From positions 1 to 40,587 of the forward strand of contig JAFLBM010000008.1 of NCBI GenBank assembly GCA_017303455.1: a stretch of DNA of 40,587 bases, read 5' to 3'. The notes beneath the pieces were generated by a model that had not been told where the DNA came from, did not search any database, and saw only the letters and a program-made list of their open reading frames with translations. Made by a program: the position numbers and the translations under genes. Of this stretch, positions 33,791 to 40,587 are shown piece by piece. The DNA comes from Chitinophagales bacterium. Its GTDB lineage: Bacteria > Bacteroidota > Bacteroidia > Chitinophagales > Chitinophagaceae. Position 1 is the first letter of the stretch, and each line of letters opens with the position of its first letter.

Positions 33791-35717
33791 TCGCTTCAAT
33801 TATACAATCAATATGAACAGATGTTCCTTTACCCGGAGTTGCTTGAATATCCAGCTGGCCTTTCAGGTAATCGACCCTTGAACGGATGTTCTTTAAACCG
33901 GCTCCCTGCAAGACGGTTTCTTTTTCAAAACCCCGGCCATTATCTTCCACGGTGATCGTCAAACTATTGTCGTGCCGCATTACTTGCGCCAGGATTACGG
34001 ATGCACCGGCATGTTTTACTGCATTATTCAGCAATTCCTGTACGATACGGTACAGCACCACTTCGGTGGAAGGATCCATTCTTTTTTCCAGTCCGTGGAA
34101 TTCACTATTAATCGTAAATGACTGTGATGCGGAGAGCCCATCACAATAATCCTGCAAAGCCTGTTGCAATCCTAATTTCATTAATGCTTCCGGCATCATG
34201 TTATGGGCCACCCGGCGCATTTCACTGATGGATTCATCTAATTTTCCCAGCGCATTATTAAATATGCGTCCATGCTCCTCTGATAAAATTAAATTTCCTT
34301 TCATAGCTCCTAATTGAAGTTTAACACCACTCAGTAATCCTCCAAGGCCATCGTGAAGATCTTTTGCCAACCGGCTTCTTTCATCCTCCTGGCCTTTTAA
34401 CAGGGATTGTGTGGCTAATAATAATTTTTCCTTTTCCAGTTCTGATATTTTTTGTTCCTGCAATTTTCTTTTTTGCCGGTAGGTCCGGTATGAAAGAAAA
34501 GAAATCAGTAATAAGGCGGCCACCCCGGCAAGTAAAATATAATTCAGGGTGTTTTTTTGGCGGATGGTGGCTTCCTGTAAAGCCAATTGCTGTTCCTTCT
34601 TTGCCGTCTCATACTTAATTTCCATCCCGTTGATACTGGCTGTATTTTTCTCATTCAGCAGAGAATCATTCTGTGCAACAAATTTTTTATGCCATTGCAA
34701 TGCAGCCGCTGGATTTCCGGTCGCCTCATAGAGTTCAGTCGCCCGGAGATAAAGATCTTTGAGTTCTATCTTGGTGCCCAGTTGTTGCGCCAGTATAATC
34801 CCTTCGTCAATAAATGCCTGAGCGATAGCATATTTTTTTGTTCTGAGCAGCAGGTCAGATATACCCATGTACCCGTACATTTTGTATTCAGGAGCATCGA
34901 TCCGGTCAGCTGTTTCCATCACATTACGATAATACATTTCGGATTGCTGGTACTCTTTTGATTCCTTGTAATTATCCGCCATCCCCAGCCATCCGTCCAT
35001 TATTATTATATCATCCTCCATTTTTTTTCCCAACGATTCCACTTGTTTGAAATGCTGGAGCGATTCTTCATAATGCTTTAAGAAGAAATCTGAGGTAGCA
35101 ATATTGATGGTGGAAGAAGCTATTGCGTAATCATCGTTCATTTTTTGAGCAATCAGCAACGATTTTTCAGCATACTGTTTTCCTTTCTCATACTGCTGAA
35201 GAGAATTAAAAACAGAGGCCAGGTTATTACTCGCTACCCGCTGGAATTTATCATTCCCTGTTTCCTCTGCCAACTTCGCTGCTTGCAGGTAATACTCAGC
35301 CGCAGTTTCCAGGTCAGACAGGTACTGCCACTCGCTGCCTGTGTTGATATAAGCTGCGGCCAGGTCATTTTTGCTGCCTCCTTTCCCTACTACTTCAAGC
35401 AAGTCCAGGCAAAGCCTTAATGCCTCCTTAAACTTACCCTGGTTGTTGAGGATAACAATTGAATAGCTGACATAAGTTGACAGTCCTTTCCTGAAATTCA
35501 ACTTTTCAGAAAGCTCTTTTCCTTTTTTGTAGTAAAAGAAAGCACTGTCGGGGTTTTCGGTCTCAAAGGTTTCACCATACTGGTAATAAGTAAATACTTT
35601 GATGCTGTCATCCGGCTTTTGTGCAATCAATGAGCGAAGATTATTTCTAATGCTGTCATTTTGAGCAAAAGCCTTTTGTGACATTAAAATAAGCACTACA
35701 AATAACAGTTTTTTCAC
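33783..35717 (-). CDS. TPR-containing sensor histidine kinase (HK3)
   Basis: A 644-residue sensor kinase, third of the TPR group. Signal peptide 1-18 (ends KAFAQN), periplasmic TPR array (about 30-345) with YYQYGETFETENPD and SIVILNNQGKF as in HK2, a membrane helix (TLNYILLAGVAALLLISFL), HisKA_3 with His455 in KDLHDGLGGLLSGVKLQL, and HATPase (QELLNNAVKHAGA, VEDNGRGFEKE). Its kinase half is the most distant of the three. It has a good minus-strand promoter of its own and is divergent from the RCC1 gene. RR3 is its partner. Confidence 0.94.
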   Translation of the reverse strand: MKKLLFVVLILMSQKAFAQNDSIRNNLRSLIAQKPDDSIKVFTYYQYGETFETENPDSAFFYYKKGKELSEKLNFRKGLSTYVSYSIVILNNQGKFKEALRLCLDLLEVVGKGGSKNDLAAAYINTGSEWQYLSDLETAAEYYLQAAKLAEETGNDKFQRVASNNLASVFNSLQQYEKGKQYAEKSLLIAQKMNDDYAIASSTINIATSDFFLKHYEESLQHFKQVESLGKKMEDDIIIMDGWLGMADNYKESKEYQQSEMYYRNVMETADRIDAPEYKMYGYMGISDLLLRTKKYAIAQAFIDEGIILAQQLGTKIELKDLYLRATELYEATGNPAAALQWHKKFVAQNDSLLNEKNTASINGMEIKYETAKKEQQLALQEATIRQKNTLNYILLAGVAALLLISFLSYRTYRQKRKLQEQKISELEKEKLLLATQSLLKGQEDERSRLAKDLHDGLGGLLSGVKLQLGAMKGNLILSEEHGRIFNNALGKLDESISEMRRVAHNMMPEALMKLGLQQALQDYCDGLSASQSFTINSEFHGLEKRMDPSTEVVLYRIVQELLNNAVKHAGASVILAQVMRHDNSLTITVEDNGRGFEKETVLQGAGLKNIRSRVDYLKGQLDIQATPGKGTSVHIDCIIEANE

Positions 35718-35736
35718 TTCAAAAATTATTATACTT

Positions 35737-35769
35737 ATAAAAATAGTCTTTGTACCTGCACATTTCCAA
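35737..35769 (-). promoter_or_regulatory. Promoter of the HK3-RR3 operon
   Basis: On the minus strand a TTG (35769-35767), 21 bases, then TATTTTTA (from 35745) fit a Bacteroidota promoter about 20 bases before the HK3 start codon. It lies next to, but not overlapping, the first operator of module (g). Confidence 0.5.
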
Positions 35770-35782
35770 GTTTTCCGGTAAA

Positions 35783-35855
35783 ATCCCTTGTTCAGGGGAT
35801 ACTAAAAACAGGGGTTCAGGGGATTGTTTCCCTTGCTGAGAAATTGAAGTTTTGT
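35783..35855 (+). promoter_or_regulatory. Operator-promoter module (g), tandem operators
   Basis: A palindrome ATCCCTTGTTCAGGGGAT (35783-35800) and, 24 bases on, a second site whose right half is TTCAGGGGAT (ends 35824), followed by TG giving a TTG. After 22 bases comes AAGTTTTGT (35847-35855), close to TAnnTTTG, before the ATG at 35875. The arms read CAGGGG rather than AAGGG, so RR3 may have its own variant of the site. Confidence 0.6.
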
Positions 35856-35874
35856 ATCCTTTAAATCAACAGAC

Positions 35875-37551
35875 ATGAAAAAGATTTTTTACCTCCTGTT
35901 TATGCTCGTTTCAGCAACGATTCAAAACAATGCCCAATGCTGGCAAAAGATCGCCCCGGGGGGATCGCATACGCTGGCTATAAAAAATGACGGAACATTA
36001 TGGGCATGGGGAAATAACTTTCATGGAGCTTTAGGGGATGGCACTTTCATAAACAGAAATACCCCTGTGCAGATTGGAACGGATGTCAATTGGGCAGTTA
36101 TTTCAGCAAATGAAGAAGTCAATGCCACGCCGAAATCTAATTTTTCACTGGCCATTAAAACAGATGGTACTTTATGGGCATGGGGAAATAATAATTATGC
36201 TCAATTGGGTATTGGCACACCTGGAAACTATAATACTCCGGTACAGGTAGGTACAGATAATGACTGGCTTACTGTTTCTGCCGGAAAGGTATATTCATTA
36301 GGAATTAAAACAGACAGTACTTTATGGGCATGGGGTTTTAACCAGAACGGTGAATTGGGCCTGGGTGATTTTACCTCAAGAAGTATTCCGGTACAGGTGG
36401 GCACAGCCACAAACTGGGCAACTATATCAGCAGGATTTGAAGCATCAGCTGCCCTTACAACAACCGGAACTATATGGACTACCGGACGAAATTATGCAGG
36501 CCAGTTGGGCGATGGTACCAATATAGATAGAAATACTTTCTTACAGGTTGGTACTGCAACTGACTGGCAAAAGGTTAGCAATAGTGGCCTGCATATGATA
36601 GCCATTAAGTCTAATGGTACCCTTTGGGCATGGGGTCAGAATAGTCTGGGACAATTGGGGGATGGCACTTTTACCAATAGTAATGTGCCGCTGCAAATTG
36701 GAGTCGATAATAACTGGGATACAATCGTTGCTTCATTCCTGCACTCAGAAGCACTTAAAGCAAATGGCAGCCGCTGGGCCTGGGGTTTTAATGAAAAAGG
36801 CGAATATGGAATTGGAACTCTTGACTGGTATATAGAACCATTTCAAACAGGCACTGAAACAGACTGGCGAACTATTGCTGCAAAATCATATACAGCATTT
36901 GGAATTAGGACCGGTTCCAATTTATGGGCTTCTGGCCTGAATGAGAATGGCCAGATTGGTGATGGCACTTTTGTTGACAAATTGAGCCCGGTACAGATAT
37001 TATGTAATGGTGTACTCCCTGTTGCCTGGTTGTATGTAAATGGAAAATGGGAAAATAATGCAGCAGTAATAAAATGGGCCACTGCCTCTGAAAACAATAC
37101 CAGTAAGTTTGAAATAGAACACAGCAACAATGGAAACAATTACTCAATCATTGGCACTGTAGCAGCAGCAGGCAACAGCAGCGGCACGCAACATTATGCT
37201 TTTTCACACAGCTCACCTGCCATCGGAAAAAATCATTACCGCATTAAACAAATTGATTTGGATGGAAGGTTCAGTTACTCTGCAATAATAGTGTTACAAA
37301 AAAGCACTTTACAAACAAATATCATTATTGCCCCCAATCCTGTACAGAACAAAGCAACCATTTATTTCAGTGCCGGAGCAAATAAGACGATTCAACTAAT
37401 CAACAGCAATGGCGTCATACTGCTATCAGAAAAAATCAAAGGAGTAAATAATAGTTATACATTAAATATGAGCCATCTCAGTGCCGGTGCGTATTTTCTG
37501 AAAGTACAAACAGAAAATATTGCGGAAATAAGTACTATCATTAAACAATAA
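35875..37551 (+). CDS. RCC1-repeat exported protein with type IX sorting domain
   Basis: A 558-residue exported protein. Signal peptide 1-20 (ends NNAQC). About seven RCC1-type propeller repeats cover residues 22-380, each with a phrase like NDGTLWAWGNNFHGALGDGT followed by PVQIGTDVNWAVISA. A fibronectin-like stretch (WATASENNTSKFEIEHSNNG) follows. The last 80 residues match a Por secretion C-terminal sorting domain (APNPVQNKATIYFSA, HLSAGAYFLKVQTE), the signal for export by the type IX system to the cell surface. This is the only protein in the window where I see such a tail. It heads a probable operon with the next genes and sits behind module (g). Confidence 0.88.
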   Translation: MKKIFYLLFMLVSATIQNNAQCWQKIAPGGSHTLAIKNDGTLWAWGNNFHGALGDGTFINRNTPVQIGTDVNWAVISANEEVNATPKSNFSLAIKTDGTLWAWGNNNYAQLGIGTPGNYNTPVQVGTDNDWLTVSAGKVYSLGIKTDSTLWAWGFNQNGELGLGDFTSRSIPVQVGTATNWATISAGFEASAALTTTGTIWTTGRNYAGQLGDGTNIDRNTFLQVGTATDWQKVSNSGLHMIAIKSNGTLWAWGQNSLGQLGDGTFTNSNVPLQIGVDNNWDTIVASFLHSEALKANGSRWAWGFNEKGEYGIGTLDWYIEPFQTGTETDWRTIAAKSYTAFGIRTGSNLWASGLNENGQIGDGTFVDKLSPVQILCNGVLPVAWLYVNGKWENNAAVIKWATASENNTSKFEIEHSNNGNNYSIIGTVAAAGNSSGTQHYAFSHSSPAIGKNHYRIKQIDLDGRFSYSAIIVLQKSTLQTNIIIAPNPVQNKATIYFSAGANKTIQLINSNGVILLSEKIKGVNNSYTLNMSHLSAGAYFLKVQTENIAEISTIIKQ

Positions 37552-37571
37552 ATTAATCATTACCCGGTAAT

Positions 37572-38921
37572 ATGAAAAAGATAATGTATTTATTATTCGC
37601 CTGTTGTATTACACTTAAAATACAAGCCCAGTCGGGTTTTGACATTTTCAACTATAAAGCCCCTACAGGTTTTACACTAAAAGAAAGTAAACGCTTTCTC
37701 TGCTACCAAAAAAATGATGGCAAGAATTATTGTCAGTTGTTTCTCTATCCGGCCGCTCAGGGGGAGAATGATGTGGAAAAGGATTTTGTCAAAAACTGGG
37801 ACTTCTTTGCCCGCAATCCCAAACAAAAAGTAAATAATCCCGAAACAAAAGAAACTGATACACTCAATGGATGGAAAACCATATTTGGTGCGGCAAGAGG
37901 CGCATTTAACAAACAACAATTTGCTATCAGTTTGTCAACTTTTACAAAAGACAGCATTACATATTACATGGCGGCTGTATTTACAGATAAAAAATATATC
38001 CCCGTTGCACAGGATTTTTTTGCAAGCATAGTGCCTGATGAAAATAAATTTGTACGCAACGGAAATAATAATCTGCCCGTCGAGCAGACGAATACCGTTG
38101 CAACAGTATTTTCTGCCATCACTAAATCCACTACCAACTTTGATGATGGCTGGACAGCTACACCTACCAATAACTATGTAAAAGTTACTAAAACCGGTAC
38201 AGAGGTCCGGCTGTATTTTGTGAATATAGCTATTGATCAGCAACGCCCTGCCAGCACCAATATCTATGAGCCCTACTATTGGAAAATAATTGTACAACAG
38301 GCATTCATTACCAACCAACCTGTGGTAAGAGAAAAAGAACCATATAGCTATGGTACAGCAGATATATGGGAAGCCGATGTAACCGATAAGCAAACCGGGC
38401 AACCGGGCTACCTAGGTATGCGGCTGTGGTTTAGTAATGGTGCCTGCGAGCCCATAGTAGTAATAGCCAGGGATAAAAATACCTATTACAGTCTTTTTGG
38501 TAAAGACGGAGATTTTACCAAAATGAAAGGCTATAACAAATTCGCAGTTACCCAAAATGACCTGATTGGTAAATGGAAAAATTTTGATGCAGCCAGCATC
38601 AGTTATTATTCTGTTTACACAGGTGATTATGCAGGCATGTCCACTGCCAGCACTAATGATGATTTTATATTTACCAGTACTGGTACTTATCAAAGTGTGC
38701 ATACAGGCACCAGCAGCTTCAGGGGTGCGGTGGCGCATGGCAAATCCGTCTACAAAGGAACATACCGTGTAAATGACTGGCACCTGACAGCAACCAACCG
38801 GGGAGCTAATGATCCCGGTGAATTTACCTGCCAATTTGAAGCCATAAAAGGTGGCTATCTTTTGCGGCTGCAAAACAAAACATTAACCGGCGATGTATTA
38901 ACGTTATTTAAATATAAATAA
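37572..38921 (+). CDS. Three-part exported protein, paralogue 3
   Basis: A 449-residue exported protein, signal peptide 1-19 (ends IQAQS). It has the same plan as the 24-27 kb pair: N-terminal domain from FDIFNYKAPTGFTLKESK, middle domain marked by TTNFDDGWTATPTNNYVKV, and a GxW C-terminal domain from DLIGKWKNFDAASISYYSVY with GDYAGMSTAST. It is closest to the next gene. It lies 20 bases after the RCC1 gene and is probably co-transcribed from module (g). Function unknown. Confidence 0.75.
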   Translation: MKKIMYLLFACCITLKIQAQSGFDIFNYKAPTGFTLKESKRFLCYQKNDGKNYCQLFLYPAAQGENDVEKDFVKNWDFFARNPKQKVNNPETKETDTLNGWKTIFGAARGAFNKQQFAISLSTFTKDSITYYMAAVFTDKKYIPVAQDFFASIVPDENKFVRNGNNNLPVEQTNTVATVFSAITKSTTNFDDGWTATPTNNYVKVTKTGTEVRLYFVNIAIDQQRPASTNIYEPYYWKIIVQQAFITNQPVVREKEPYSYGTADIWEADVTDKQTGQPGYLGMRLWFSNGACEPIVVIARDKNTYYSLFGKDGDFTKMKGYNKFAVTQNDLIGKWKNFDAASISYYSVYTGDYAGMSTASTNDDFIFTSTGTYQSVHTGTSSFRGAVAHGKSVYKGTYRVNDWHLTATNRGANDPGEFTCQFEAIKGGYLLRLQNKTLTGDVLTLFKYK

Positions 38922-38922
38922 G

Positions 38923-40301
38923 ATGAAAGGATTCTTTTTCGCAGTACCAATAATAGTGTCCCTTTTTAATGTACAGGCACAAAACAAACAGTATGATATA
39001 TTCAGTTATAAAGTACCTGCAGGCTTTACATTAAAGGAAGAAAGCAACAGTTTACTTTACTACATGAAATCAGAAGGCAAAAACTATTGCCAGCTAATAT
39101 TATACCCTGCTACAGCAGGAGAAGATGATGTAGATAAAGATTTTCAAAAACACTGGGATCTGTTTGCCCGTAAACCAGAAGAAAACGTAAATGATCCAGA
39201 AACAAAAGATACTGCCACTTTTAATGGATGGAAGACACTAAAGGGTGCTGCCAGGGGAAAATTCAATAAGCAACTATATACGTTAACTGTAACCACTTTT
39301 TCAAAAAACGGCATTACTTATTATATTGCCGCTGTACTAACCAATCCAAAATATATACCCGCTGTACAGGAATTTGTTGCCAGTGTGGTACCGGACGAAA
39401 GTAAATTTGTACGCAACGGAAATAATAATAACCAGCCGGTTGACCAGTCAAATACCGATACAAATGGTACAACCGGCACAACTATAATCGCAACAGCATC
39501 ATCCACCATCACCAAATCAGTTACCACTTTTAATGATGGGTGGACGGCCAGGATTACCAATGACTATGTAAAACTAACTAAAGCCGGAACTGAACTACGC
39601 CTTCATTATATAGATAAAGCATTGGATGATGCCCGGCCCAATACCATTGATGCACCAGAATATTACTGGAGTAAATATGTAGAACCGTATTTCAATATAA
39701 GCAACCTTCAAAAATGGAGTGGCGTTCAATACCCGGTTATTTATCATATGCAAGGTGATGCTGTTGAAAAAGAGACGGGCAAACAATACTATGTGGCTAT
39801 TAAAATTGTGTATAGTGGTGGCGCAAGACCCATTGTTGTCATCGCCCCTGATCAAAACAGCTATCAGCAACAGTTTCCCCATCCCAATGATATTGACCCC
39901 TATCTCAACGCCAACAAGTTTGCGGTAAGTCTTAGTGATATTATTGGCACCTGGAAAGGAAGTGGTGGCGGCGGCGTTGAGTATTATAATGTTTACAGTG
40001 GGTCCTATGCCGGCATGAGTGCTGTATCGTCTACTGATGAATTCACGTTTAACAGCAACGGCACTTACAGCAGCACCCCTACCGCAGTGCCAGCATGAAC
40101 AATAGCGGCGCACAATTTGGCGGCCAGGATTTTAAAGGAAATTTTTCAGTAACCGACTGGAGCATTACAGCTACTAACAGACACGGGGGCAAAACAACCA
40201 CTTATAACGCACAGCTTATCGCTGTAAAAAACGGCTACCTGCTGTATATGTCAGATACTGACAATGCATCCCTCAACTATACTTTATTTAAAACAAACTA
40301 A
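38923..40301 (+). pseudogene. Three-part exported protein, paralogue 4, frameshifted near the C-terminus
   Basis: The first frame gives 391 residues: signal peptide (ends VQAQN), FSYKVPAGFTLKEES, TTFNDGWTARITNDYVKL, and DIIGTWKGSGGGGVEYYNVY, then stops at TGA 40096-40098. The rest of the GxW domain (FKGNFSVTDWSITATNR to the end) continues in another frame from 40095 to 40301, matching the end of paralogue 3. One extra C in the run CCCC at 40076-40079 would restore a single protein of about 459 residues, the normal length. The cause could be a real mutation, a phase-variable tract or a sequencing error. It starts one base after the paralogue 3 stop. Confidence 0.75.
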
Positions 40302-40312
40302 AAAATCATAAA

Positions 40313-40587
40313 ATGAAAAAAATATCCTTTCATATTATAACCGTATTCCTTTTAACGACAGCAACGTCAGCTCAATATGCAGTCCGCATTCCAGATGGTA
40401 AAGCCTGTGGTATGATTACCCGGGCACAGTTAAAAATATACCTGGGCAAACTGGACGGGCTTGTAAAACTTGCCCAACAGGACAAAGACAAATATGGAAC
40501 TACAGGGGCTTATCCTGCAACCGCTGTACATTTCCATCTTTATGCCAGCATTGCTTATGATTCTTTAAAAGTAACTATTGACTGGTT
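40313..40587 (+). CDS. Exported protein of unknown function (partial, runs off the window)
   Basis: An open frame of at least 91 codons starting at ATG 40313, 11 bases after the preceding gene. A signal peptide (MKKISFHIITVFLLTTATSAQ) is followed by YAVRIPDGKACGMITRAQL, then a helical Lys-rich stretch and HFHLYASIAYDSLKVTID at the window edge. No family recognised. It continues the exported-protein operon. Confidence 0.75.
   Translation, partial: MKKISFHIITVFLLTTATSAQYAVRIPDGKACGMITRAQLKIYLGKLDGLVKLAQQDKDKYGTTGAYPATAVHFHLYASIAYDSLKVTIDW

Noticed and set aside
35940..37000. Repeated DNA phrases (TTATGGGCATGGGG and similar) that could suggest a repeat array
   Set aside because: They encode the RCC1 repeats of one protein; spacing and divergence fit protein repeats, not a CRISPR or tandem DNA array.
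40071..40098. Programmed ribosomal frameshift in paralogue 4
   Set aside because: There is no standard slippery heptamer and no obvious downstream stem; a single-base indel in the C-run is simpler.

Overview
The window reads as chromosomal DNA of a Bacteroidota bacterium, most likely a Chitinophagaceae-type organism. This rests on many Sec-exported proteins of unknown family, a Por secretion (type IX) C-terminal sorting domain, sensor kinases with periplasmic TPR repeats, starts without Shine-Dalgarno sequences, and promoters of the Bacteroidota TTG / TAnnTTTG type. No rRNA, complete tRNA, CRISPR array or transposase is visible, and no gap between genes exceeds about 250 bases.

Left part (1-11.3 kb): mostly conserved housekeeping genes. 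An AT-rich orphan ORF comes first, next to a short tRNA-3'-end-like sequence. Then come a YigZ/IMPACT protein, a small YgjV-like membrane protein and RibD (one minus-strand operon), PrmC, a small lipoprotein, an ExbB/ExbD pair, an SPFH protein, an OmpA-family protein, PepT, a membrane protein, an FKBP isomerase and a NamZ-type exo-muramidase.

Right part (11.3-40.6 kb): an accessory region built around signalling and export. It has four sensor histidine kinases: three related TPR kinases and one large beta-propeller kinase. It also has three NarL/LuxR-type response regulators and more than a dozen genes for exported proteins. Each of the three TPR kinases is divergent from an exported-protein gene (GxW-domain protein, metzincin protease, RCC1 protein). 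Exported products include four paralogous three-part proteins (24.2, 25.6, 37.6, 38.9 kb; the last frameshifted), several proteins with lipocalin-like GxW domains, an M48 protease lipoprotein, and two proteins that look like contractile-tail parts with Sec signal peptides: an Hcp-like tube protein and a sheath C-terminal-domain protein.

The main find is a repeated promoter module. An 18-bp palindrome, best form ATCCTGTTTTTAAGGGAT, is followed after exactly 22 bases by a YAnnTTTA-like -7 element. I see it before seven transcription units (13.4, 18.5, 19.1, 24.1, 28.2, 31.8 and 35.8 kb). In four cases a TTG (-33) overlaps the right edge of the palindrome. At 28.2 kb the palindrome also fits a minus-strand promoter at 21 bases, so it could drive the M48 protease and the sheath-like protein together. 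The size and symmetry suit a dimeric NarL-type regulator. I infer that the TPR-kinase/regulator systems control one regulon of exported proteins, including the tail-like pair. This was read by eye from one window and is not tested.
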